Shown here piece by piece: positions 1-6,890 of a DNA stretch of 6,890 nucleotides. The DNA comes from Mxb001 sp044360385 (GTDB taxonomy: Bacteria; Actinomycetota; Actinomycetes; S36-B12): contig JBIKKK010000113.1 of NCBI GenBank assembly GCA_044360385.1, forward strand, positions 1 through 6,890, given 5' to 3'. Both the position numbers and the translations under genes were made by a program. Every line of letters starts with the position of its first letter. Position 1 is the stretch's first letter. The notes below the pieces were generated by a model. The model searched no databases. It was given only the letters and a program-made list of their open reading frames with translations, and was not told the origin of the DNA.

Positions 1-2
1 TG

Positions 3-587
3 GAAAGCAATGGCAACTTCCACGGCGCCCCCGTCGCCTACGCGCTCGACTTCCTCGCCATCCCCGTCGCTGACGTCGCGAGCATGTCGGAGCGGCGTAC
101 GGACCGCATGCTCGACCGAAACCGCAGCCATGGGCTGCCGCCCTTCCTCGCGCACGAGGCCGGGCTCGACAGCGGGCACATGATCGCGCAGTACACCGCG
201 GCGGGGATCGTGCACGACCTCAAGCGCCTCGCCGTGCCCGCCAGTGTCGACTCCATCCCCTCCAGTGCGATGCAGGAGGACCACGTCTCCATGGGCTGGT
301 CGGCCGCCCGCAAGCTGCGCACGGCAGTCGACGGCCTCGCCGCGGTCCTGGCCATCGAGATCCTCACCGCCGCACGCGCCCTGGACCTGCGGGCCCCGCT
401 CTCCCCGGCCGATGCCACCGCAGCGGTGGTCGCGCTGCTCCGCGAGACCGTGCCCGGCCCGGGCCCGGACCGCCATCTGGCCCCCGAGATCGCCGCGGTC
501 GCCGACCTCGTACGCGACGGATCCGTCGTCCGCGCCGTCGAGACCGTCACCGGACCGCTCAACTCCATCAACCGACCGGAGGACTGA
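3..587 (+). CDS. hutH: Histidine ammonia-lyase (histidase), C-terminal part; 5' end outside window
   Basis: HutH removes ammonia from L-histidine to give trans-urocanate, the first step of histidine breakdown, in the cytosol. About 194 C-terminal residues are present. The frame is open to the left edge (bases 1-2 finish a cut codon) and ends at TGA 585-587. Family signatures are clear: GNFHGAP near the start of the visible part, then SERRTDRMLD, DSGHMIAQYT, the SSAMQEDHVSM block (QEDHVSM at 273-293) and the AARALDLR helix. The Ala-Ser-Gly tripeptide that forms the MIO electrophile lies upstream in this family, so it cannot be checked here. A full-length protein of about 510 aa would be expected. 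The stop is one base before the hutU start, so the two genes are surely co-transcribed. Identification rests on conserved motifs and on the hutU neighbour. Other MIO lyases (phenylalanine or tyrosine type) are made unlikely by this context. Confidence 0.95.
   Translation, partial: ESNGNFHGAPVAYALDFLAIPVADVASMSERRTDRMLDRNRSHGLPPFLAHEAGLDSGHMIAQYTAAGIVHDLKRLAVPASVDSIPSSAMQEDHVSMGWSAARKLRTAVDGLAAVLAIEILTAARALDLRAPLSPADATAAVVALLRETVPGPGPDRHLAPEIAAVADLVRDGSVVRAVETVTGPLNSINRPED
578..582 (+). promoter_or_regulatory. Ribosome binding site of hutU, inside the end of hutH
   Basis: GGAGG lies six bases before ATG 589 and overlaps the last codons of hutH. It decides the hutU start: the same frame stays open upstream to an ATG at 244, but that part reads as a shadow frame of hutH and has no hutU homology. 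Confidence 0.8.
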
Positions 588-588
588 C

Positions 589-2256
<1,668 letters not shown>

Positions 2257-2265
2257 TCACGCGAT

Positions 2266-2280
2266 GGTCATGACCGGTCA
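2266..2280 (+). promoter_or_regulatory. Overlapping palindromes made of three GGTCA half-sites; candidate operator
   Basis: GGTCATGACCGGTCA consists of three abutting copies of GGTCA in alternating orientation. It contains two perfect 10-bp palindromes, GGTCATGACC (2266-2275) and TGACCGGTCA (2271-2280). The half-sites touch without a loop, so simple adjacent RNA hairpins are unlikely and a protein-binding site on DNA is the better guess. It starts 9 bases after the hutU stop and lies upstream of the stress-protein gene. The regulator is unknown, and function is inferred only from symmetry and position. Confidence 0.35.
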
Positions 2281-2293
2281 ACGAGACACCGGC

Positions 2294-2334
2294 GAGGCAA
2301 TTGCCAAGCCTCTCCCGACCCACACTGGTGGCAA
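2294..2334 (+). repeat. GGCAA/TTGCC inverted repeats in the leader of the stress-protein gene
   Basis: A perfect 10-bp palindrome GGCAATTGCC sits at 2296-2305. A third copy of the half-site recurs downstream, so TTGCCA (2301-2306) and TGGCAA (2329-2334) form an inverted repeat with 22 bases between them. A short hairpin GAGGC (2294-2298) / GCCTC (2308-2312) overlaps the first copy. These elements fill the space just before the ribosome binding site. They could be an operator or competing mRNA stems; the sequence does not decide between these. Confidence 0.35.
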
Positions 2335-2341
2335 GGGGAGG
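2335..2341 (+). promoter_or_regulatory. Strong ribosome binding site of the universal stress protein gene
   Basis: GGGGAGG lies seven bases before GTG 2349 and is one of the best Shine-Dalgarno matches in the window. It decides the GTG start. GGGAG at 2336-2340 could pair with CTCCC at 2312-2316, so the site may be partly masked in one mRNA fold. Confidence 0.75.
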
Positions 2342-2348
2342 TGGTCTC

Positions 2349-2783
2349 GTGGACGAGCTGAAGTCGTACGTCGTCGTCGGTGCGGATGGCTCACTTGCGA
2401 GTATCCAAGCGTTGCGGTGGGCGTTGAAGTACGCCGCGTTGATCGGGGCCGAGGTGCATGTCGCGACGGGATACACGTTCCCCTTCACAATCTTCATCGG
2501 TCCGACCTACACGGAGGCGGACTACGAGCGCGATGCTGCGGAAGCACTCCTCGTAACGGTCGAGCACGCTGCATTGGATGCACCCGAGGTGCCCATGACC
2601 ACGACCGTGATCGAGACCAGGCCGGGGCGACTGCTCACCGAGATGTCGCGGGGCGCCGAGGCGCTCGTGGTAGGTGCACACGGCCATGGCGAATTCCCCG
2701 GCATGCATCTGGGATCCGTGGCCAACTTCTGCGTCCATCACGCGGAGTGCCCGGTGGTCGTGATCCGTCCTCCCGCGGCCTGA
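2349..2783 (+). CDS. Universal stress protein (UspA family, ATP-binding type)
   Basis: This is a single Usp domain of 144 residues, the normal size for a one-domain UspA-like cytosolic protein. These proteins help cells survive starvation or stress; their biochemical role is usually unknown. The N-terminal strand and loop VVVGADGS (about residues 8-15) carry the family aspartate. The C-terminal nucleotide motif G-x2-G-x9-G-S is intact: Gly109, Gly112, Gly122, Ser123, followed by VANFCVHHAECPVVVI. This pattern marks the ATP-binding subgroup. The GTG start is chosen for its strong GGGGAGG seven bases upstream and because the domain begins right after it. The gene sits 92 bp after hutU and before the M20 gene, in the middle of a catabolic operon, with palindromes in the gap that may give it its own control. 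A direct link to histidine use is not shown by the sequence. Confidence 0.92.
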   Translation: MDELKSYVVVGADGSLASIQALRWALKYAALIGAEVHVATGYTFPFTIFIGPTYTEADYERDAAEALLVTVEHAALDAPEVPMTTTVIETRPGRLLTEMSRGAEALVVGAHGHGEFPGMHLGSVANFCVHHAECPVVVIRPPAA

Positions 2784-2818
2784 TCGCTGGGAGGGCGTGC
2801 GCACGGGCACACTCATGC

Positions 2819-2825
2819 GGTGGGA
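2819..2825 (+). promoter_or_regulatory. Probable ribosome binding site for the M20 amidohydrolase
   Basis: GGTGGGA lies seven bases before ATG 2833. It supports that start over GTG 2797, whose GGGAGG is only two bases away, and over ATG 2815, which has no well-placed site. The match is moderate, so the start remains uncertain by up to 12 codons. Confidence 0.45.
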
Positions 2826-2832
2826 TGTGCGC

Positions 2833-4062
2833 ATGACAGGGGTGACCACACGTTTGCACGGCATTGCCTCGATCGGTCGCGATGCGTCTTCAGGCGGATA
2901 TCGGCGCCTGGCCTGGACCGATGCCGATCTCACGCTCCGCGAATGGTTCGCCGGGGAGGCGGCCGCACTCGGGCTCGATCTCGAGGTGGATCGCAACGGC
3001 AACATGTGGGCCTGGTGGGGCGACTCGTCCGGCTCCGACGCCGTCGTCACCGGCTCGCACCTGGACTCCGTGCCCGATGGCGGCAACTACGACGGCCCGC
3101 TCGGGGTCGCCAGCGCGCTGGATGCTGTCGCTGAGTTGAAGCGCCGCGGAGTGCAGCCGCGTCGACCCCTCGCCATCGCCTGCTTCACCGATGAGGAGGG
3201 CGGCCGCTTCGGCGTCGCCTGCATCGGGTCGCGTCTAGCCGGTGGAGTGCTCGCACCGGATCGCGCGCTCGCGCTGCGAGACGTCGACGGCGTCACCTTC
3301 GCGGAAGCGCTGACCGCCGCGGGACGCGATCCGCAGGCCCTCGGTGCCGAACCCGATCGCCTTGCCCGGATCGGTGCCTTCGTCGAACTTCATGTCGAGC
3401 AGGGGCGCGGTCTCATCGACATGAATGCCGCTGTCGGTGTGGGCACCGCCGTACTCCCCCATGGCCGTTGGCGGGTGGACATCGCTGGCCAGCCCAACCA
3501 CGCGGGCACCACGCTCATCGCGGATCGCTGCGATCCGATGATGGGTCTGGCCGTGCTCATCGAGTCGGCACGGCGCGAGGCTGCGGAGCGCGACTCGATC
3601 TCTCACGCGGCGCGGGCGACGGTGGGCAAGGTGCAGTGCACGCCCAATGCGGTCAATGCGATTCCCTCTCACGTGATCGGCTGGCTGGACGCTCGCGCAC
3701 AGGATGAGGCCACTCTCGACGCAATGCTCGAGGCCATCGGCCGAGACATGCTCGACCTGCCGGGACTGCATGTGCAGATTGCGATGGAGTCCCGCACACC
3801 GGCGCAGACCTTCGACGTCTCCTTGTCGACGGCGTTGGCGACGATGCTGGGCGGCGCGCCCATGCTCGCCACCGGTGCAGGTCATGACGCGGGCGTGCTC
3901 GCGGAGATCGGAGTGCCCTCGGCGATGCTCTTCGTGCGCAATCCGACGGGCATTTCCCACTCACCGGAGGAGCACGCGGAGGATGCCGATTGCGAGGCGG
4001 GGGCGGCGGCCCTGGCCGATGTGCTCGCCGATCTGCTCACCGCGGATAGCCTGCCGCGATGA
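2833..4062 (+). CDS. M20-family metallo-amidohydrolase (AllC / N-carbamoyl-L-amino-acid hydrolase group); candidate N-formylglutamate deformylase
   Basis: Zinc- or manganese-type M20 hydrolases of this group cut the amide of allantoate, N-carbamoyl-L-amino acids and, in some cases, N-formyl amino acids. From ATG 2833 the product has 409 residues, normal for the group. The metal site is complete: SHLDSV (His76, catalytic Asp78), bridging Asp87 in YDGPLGV, catalytic Glu121 and Glu122 in TDEEGGRFG, His187 in ELHVEQG, and His376 in GISHSPEEH. The dimerisation-domain motif GQPNHAGTT (His223) and RNPTG near the C-terminus, expected to bind the substrate carboxylate, are also present. The gene follows the stress-protein gene and overlaps hutF by ATGA. 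Nothing for ureide catabolism is nearby. In this position it most likely acts on the HutF product N-formyl-L-glutamate, doing the job of the absent HutG. Family membership is firm; the substrate is inference. Other options are N-carbamoyl-L-glutamate or allantoate itself. Upstream starts at GTG 2797 and ATG 2815 are possible. Confidence 0.9.
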   Translation: MTGVTTRLHGIASIGRDASSGGYRRLAWTDADLTLREWFAGEAAALGLDLEVDRNGNMWAWWGDSSGSDAVVTGSHLDSVPDGGNYDGPLGVASALDAVAELKRRGVQPRRPLAIACFTDEEGGRFGVACIGSRLAGGVLAPDRALALRDVDGVTFAEALTAAGRDPQALGAEPDRLARIGAFVELHVEQGRGLIDMNAAVGVGTAVLPHGRWRVDIAGQPNHAGTTLIADRCDPMMGLAVLIESARREAAERDSISHAARATVGKVQCTPNAVNAIPSHVIGWLDARAQDEATLDAMLEAIGRDMLDLPGLHVQIAMESRTPAQTFDVSLSTALATMLGGAPMLATGAGHDAGVLAEIGVPSAMLFVRNPTGISHSPEEHAEDADCEAGAAALADVLADLLTADSLPR

Positions 4063-5378
4063 CGACCTGGTGGGCCGAGCGTGCCGTCATCGGCAGCGAG
4101 GTGCGCGAGCACGTCGTCATCGAGGAGCGCGACGGCATCATCACGTCGATCACCGCCGATGCCGATGTGCCGTGGCATGCACGTGTCCTCAACGGGGTCG
4201 TCATCCCGGGTGCGGTCAACGCCCACTCCCATGCCTTCCACCGAGTGCTGCGCTCACGGACGCATCGGGGTCGCGATTCCTTCTGGTCGTGGCGCGAGCA
4301 GATGTACGCCGCCGCTGCGCGACTCGAACCCGAGGGCTACCACGCGCTCGCCCGCGCGGTCTTCGCGGAGATGCTGCTCGCCGGCTACACGGCCGTCGGT
4401 GAGTTCCACTACCTGCACCATGCTCCCGGAGGCACGGCGTACGCCGACGCGAACGAGATGTCGCACGCCCTGGCATCGGCGGCGCAGGAGGCGGGAATCC
4501 GTCTGGTGCTGCTCGACACGCTCTACCTCGCCGGCGGTCCAGGCGTGGATCTCGACGCGACTCAGGTCCGCTTCAGTGACGGTTCCGTCGAGGCATGGGC
4601 CGAGCGCACCTCCTGGCTGTCCTCTGAGGGCCTTGTTACCCACGGCCTCGCGATCCACTCGGTCCGGGCGGTAGCTCCGGATGCCATCGCGGTCGCCGCG
4701 CAGGTTGCCCGTCAGCGGAATGTGCCCCTGCACGCCCATGTCTCCGAGCAGCCCCGAGAAAACGTCGAAGCAGTCGCCGCCTACGGCCGCACCCCTGTCG
4801 AGATTCTGCGCGACGCGGGTGCCCTAGGGGCGGACTTCACCGCCGTGCATGCCACGCACCTCACCGAGGGCGACATCCGCGATCTCGGTGGCAGCCACGT
4901 CTGCGTGTGTGCGACCACGGAGCGCGACCTCGCCGATGGCATCGGGCCCATCCCCGCGCTGCGGGATGCGGGTGCTCGCCTGTGCCTGGGCAGCGATAGT
5001 CACGCGGTCATCGACCCCTTCGAAGAGGCGCGGGCCATCGAGCTCGACGAGCGCCTTGGCAGCCGCAGACGCGGGAGTTTCAGCGGCGACGAACTCCTGG
5101 CCGTCATGACTTCGAACGGCGCGTCGGCGCTCGGCCTCCCTACCGCCGGCCTCACGGTCGATGCACCCGCGGACTTCATCGAGATCGACACGTCGTCCGT
5201 GCGCCTTGCCGGACACGATGACACCGCGGTCATCGACGCCCTGATCTACGCCGCCGGTCCCGGTGACGTCCGCACCGTTGTCGTCGGTGGAATCGAGCGA
5301 GTTCGCGCGGGCCGACATGTCTCTATCGATGTGGGCGCTGAGTTGGATCGCGCGATCCACCAGGTGGTCCGGACATGA
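4059..5378 (+). CDS. hutF: Formimidoylglutamate deiminase (N-formimino-L-glutamate iminohydrolase)
   Basis: HutF hydrolyses N-formimino-L-glutamate to N-formyl-L-glutamate and ammonia, the fourth step of the five-step histidine route. It is a 439-residue member of the amidohydrolase superfamily, close to the usual 450. The zinc site is complete: His56 and His58 in NAHSHAFHR, His227 in LHAHVSEQ (with Glu230), His267 in HATHLT, and Asp313 in LGSDSHAVIDPF. The block FHRVLRSRTHRGRDSFWSWREQMY, split here as FHRVLRSRTHRG and FWSWREQMY, and the later PFEEARAIELDERL are typical of HutF rather than of other nucleobase-type deaminases. The start ATG overlaps the upstream TGA (4059-4062), and only a weak GGAT lies 11 bases before it, so translation probably depends on coupling to the M20 gene. 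Its presence with hutI shows that the cell uses the deiminase branch rather than direct formiminoglutamase cleavage. Confidence 0.94.
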   Translation: MTTWWAERAVIGSEVREHVVIEERDGIITSITADADVPWHARVLNGVVIPGAVNAHSHAFHRVLRSRTHRGRDSFWSWREQMYAAAARLEPEGYHALARAVFAEMLLAGYTAVGEFHYLHHAPGGTAYADANEMSHALASAAQEAGIRLVLLDTLYLAGGPGVDLDATQVRFSDGSVEAWAERTSWLSSEGLVTHGLAIHSVRAVAPDAIAVAAQVARQRNVPLHAHVSEQPRENVEAVAAYGRTPVEILRDAGALGADFTAVHATHLTEGDIRDLGGSHVCVCATTERDLADGIGPIPALRDAGARLCLGSDSHAVIDPFEEARAIELDERLGSRRRGSFSGDELLAVMTSNGASALGLPTAGLTVDAPADFIEIDTSSVRLAGHDDTAVIDALIYAAGPGDVRTVVVGGIERVRAGRHVSIDVGAELDRAIHQVVRT

Positions 5379-6544
5379 GCGTTGTCGGCTGGACCAATAT
5401 CGGCGAACTCTCCACAGCGGACGCCACCGTGGGCGAGGGGCAGCTCGGGATCCTCCGTGACGCGGCGATCGTGGCCGTCGATGGGCGCATCGCCTGGGTG
5501 GGGCCGGCTTCTGAATTCCCCGACGTCGATGTGTCCCACGACATGGCGGGTGCCGCGATGCTGCCGGGCTTCGTCGATGCCCATATGCATCCGGTCTTCG
5601 CAGGGGACCGTGCAGCCGAATTCGATGCCCGTATGAGCGGCACGCCCTACTCCGCCGGAGGAATCCGCACCACCGTGGCCGCGACGCGGGCTGCCACCGA
5701 TGAGCAGCTTGCGGCCAATGCCGCACGTCTCGCGGCCGAGGCACTGCGTCAGGGCACGACGATGATCGAGGCGAAGTCCGGCTACGGCCTCACGGTGCGC
5801 GACGAGGCACGCTCACTCATCGCCGCACGAACCGTGACGGATGAGACGACCTTCCTCGGTGCCCACGTGGTGCCAGCGGAGTACGCCGATCGTCCCGACG
5901 ACTACGTCGACCTCGTCTGCGGTGAGATGCTCGACGCGTGCGCACCGCACGCGCGATGGGCGGATGTCTTCATCGAGCGTGGAGCCTTCGATGCCGACCA
6001 GGCGCGGCGAATCCTCGAGGCGGCGAAGGCAAAGGGGTTGGGCCTTCGGGTGCATGCCAACCAACTCACACAGGGTGACGGCGTGCGACTGGCCGTCGAG
6101 CTCGGTGCCGCCTCGGTCGACCACTGCACGCACCTGGGCGATGACGACATCGAGGCGCTGGCGGGCTCGGGCACGGTGGCCACACTGGTCCCGGGCGCCG
6201 AGTTTTCCACGCGGTCGAGCTATGCCCCCGCCCGCCGGCTCTGGGACGCGGGAGTGACGGTCGCGATCGCCTCGGACTGCAATCCCGGGTCGTCGTACAC
6301 CACCTCGATGCCGCTCATGGTCGCGCTGGCCGTGCGTGAAATGGGGCTGTCACCCGCGCAAGCCTTGTGGGCGGCGACCGCCGGGGGCGCTGCCTCGCTG
6401 CGGCGCGATGACATCGGGGTGATTGCCCCTGGTCGACGCGCGGACCTCATCGCCCTCGATGCGCCGTCGCATGTGCACCTGGCCTATCGACCCGGCGTGC
6501 CCCTCATCCGCTCTGTCTGGAGAGCCGCCGGGTCAGTGAGCTGA
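5375..6544 (+). CDS. hutI: Imidazolonepropionase
   Basis: HutI opens the imidazolone ring of 4-imidazolone-5-propionate to give N-formimino-L-glutamate, the third step of the pathway, and supplies HutF with substrate. The 389-residue product is slightly shorter than the common 400-415 but looks whole. It is an amidohydrolase-superfamily metalloenzyme. PGFVDAHMHPVFAGDR holds His70 and His72. IEAKSGYGL holds Glu132, Lys134 and Tyr137. RVHANQ holds His227, SVDHCTHL holds His250 and His253, and ASDCNPGSS holds Asp301. The C-terminal VIAPGRRADLIALDA is the usual small beta-domain return. The start ATG overlaps the hutF stop (ATGA, 5375-5378), with AGGTGG at 5362-5367 seven bases upstream as ribosome binding site. 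It is the last gene of the operon in the window. Its final 12 bases overlap the end of the convergent membrane-protein gene. Confidence 0.96.
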   Translation: MSVVGWTNIGELSTADATVGEGQLGILRDAAIVAVDGRIAWVGPASEFPDVDVSHDMAGAAMLPGFVDAHMHPVFAGDRAAEFDARMSGTPYSAGGIRTTVAATRAATDEQLAANAARLAAEALRQGTTMIEAKSGYGLTVRDEARSLIAARTVTDETTFLGAHVVPAEYADRPDDYVDLVCGEMLDACAPHARWADVFIERGAFDADQARRILEAAKAKGLGLRVHANQLTQGDGVRLAVELGAASVDHCTHLGDDDIEALAGSGTVATLVPGAEFSTRSSYAPARRLWDAGVTVAIASDCNPGSSYTTSMPLMVALAVREMGLSPAQALWAATAGGAASLRRDDIGVIAPGRRADLIALDAPSHVHLAYRPGVPLIRSVWRAAGSVS

Positions 6545-6890
6545 GGGAGTCGGGTGGCGCCGGTGGAGGTAAAGAACGACTCCCTTGCCGATGACGGCCA
6601 CGATGATGGCGACCAATGCGGCGACGGCGGTGAGTTCGAGGCGCTTACCGGCGAGGTCGAACGCATCGGCTACCTGCGTGTTCATGAGCAGGACAGCTGG
6701 CGTGAGCAGCACGACGTAGGCGTAGTAGGGCAGGGGCACAACGAACCGCGAGGCGAGCGCCAGGTAGAGCAGGATGGACGTGATCAGCAGGTTGGCCCAG
6801 GAAGGCGGGTTAACGAGGGCGATCAGCAGCGCGATGGCGAGTCCGATCACCGTTCCACCGAGTCGCTGCAGGGCCTTGGTGATGGTGTCG
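6533..6890 (-). CDS. Multi-spanning membrane protein, FUSC-like C-terminal part; 5' end outside window
   Basis: The 118 visible residues are the C-terminus of an inner-membrane protein whose start lies beyond the right edge. The frame is open from the edge, so the GTG at 6848-6850 is more likely an internal valine than a start. Four hydrophobic stretches are visible, roughly GTVIGLAIALLIALV, NLLITSILLYLALAS, YYAYVVLLTPAVLLM and LTAVAALVAIIVAVIG, ending in a short basic tail (LHRRHPTPSAH). The sequence RLGGTVIG opening the visible part resembles the R-x-x-GT-x-x-G helix start of the FUSC / aromatic-acid-exporter group, and GKRLEL may be the matching later repeat. Function is not known; an export role would only be by analogy. 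It is transcribed towards hutI and overlaps it tail to tail by 12 bp, so it is not part of the hut operon. Confidence 0.75.
   Translation of the reverse strand, partial: DTITKALQRLGGTVIGLAIALLIALVNPPSWANLLITSILLYLALASRFVVPLPYYAYVVLLTPAVLLMNTQVADAFDLAGKRLELTAVAALVAIIVAVIGKGVVLYLHRRHPTPSAH
6544..6585 (+). terminator. Inverted repeat after hutI; possible terminator of the hut operon
   Basis: AGGGAGTCG (6544-6552) and CGACTCCCT (6577-6585) form a perfect 9-bp inverted repeat with a 24-base spacer, beginning at the last base of the hutI stop codon. G-U pairs could extend the stem by two. There is only TT and no run of T after the stem, as is common for stem-only terminators claimed in high-GC actinobacteria. 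It lies wholly inside the coding sequence of the convergent membrane-protein gene, so the symmetry could also be coincidental. The long loop lowers confidence. Confidence 0.4.

Noticed and set aside
244..588. Extending hutU to the upstream in-frame ATG (670-residue product)
   Set aside because: The added part is the shadow of hutH, rich in S/P/R, and the GGAGG before ATG 589 plus the normal 555-residue length favour the shorter form.
2301..2329. A promoter with TTGCCA as -35 and ACTGGT 17 bases later as -10
   Set aside because: The -10 match is poor (two of six bases) and the implied start would be very close to the GTG. TTGCCA is better explained as part of the inverted repeat.
2797..2832. 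Starting the M20 protein at GTG 2797 or ATG 2815
   Set aside because: GGGAGG is only two bases from GTG 2797 and about 20 from ATG 2815. ATG 2833 has a better-spaced GGTGGGA and the family homology begins just after it. Not fully excluded.
3235..3960. A 241-codon antisense frame within the M20 gene, and a similar one at 2391-3086
   Set aside because: Both lie under genes with full catalytic motifs, show no domain features, and are explained by GC-biased third positions.
2833..4062. Taking the M20 gene as an allantoate amidohydrolase of purine breakdown
   Set aside because: The group is too close in sequence to separate by motif alone, and all neighbours belong to histidine catabolism with none for ureides.

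Overview
The window is part of a histidine-utilisation (hut) gene cluster from a high-GC bacterium. The HutH, HutU and HutI sequences, the strong G/C bias at third codon positions, the GTG start and the gene order hutH-hutU-(usp)-M20 amidohydrolase-hutF-hutI all suggest an actinobacterium, probably of the Micrococcales type. The genus cannot be fixed from the sequence alone. Everything except the last gene lies on the + strand.

Layout: the 3' part of hutH (histidine ammonia-lyase) enters from the left edge. One base after its stop comes hutU (urocanate hydratase, complete, 555 aa). A 92-bp gap rich in short palindromes follows. It leads into a single-domain universal stress protein (144 aa, GTG start, strong ribosome binding site). 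Next is an M20-family metallo-amidohydrolase of the AllC / N-carbamoyl-L-amino-acid hydrolase group (about 409 aa). It is joined by ATGA stop/start overlaps to hutF (formimidoylglutamate deiminase, 439 aa), which is joined the same way to hutI (imidazolonepropionase, 389 aa). The 3' end of hutI overlaps by 12 bp the 3' end of a convergent gene for a multi-spanning membrane protein, probably of the FUSC type, which runs off the right edge. No stretch longer than about 100 bp lacks a gene.

Pathway: HutH converts histidine to urocanate plus ammonia. HutU hydrates urocanate to imidazolonepropionate. HutI opens the ring to N-formimino-L-glutamate. HutF deiminates that to N-formyl-L-glutamate plus ammonia. 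The usual last enzyme of the HutF route, the HutG N-formylglutamate deformylase, is not in the window. The M20 amidohydrolase occupies its place, translationally coupled to hutF. The most interesting inference is that this protein, which homology searches would probably label allantoate amidohydrolase, is the deformylase (or a carbamoylglutamate-clearing enzyme) of this operon. Second-line points are the stress-protein gene inside the operon, the repeated GGTCA and GGCAA half-sites just before it, and a perfect 9-bp inverted repeat straight after hutI that sits inside the convergent gene.

No RNA genes, mobile elements, CRISPR arrays or attachment sites were seen. No promoter could be assigned; the main hut promoter and any regulator lie outside the window.
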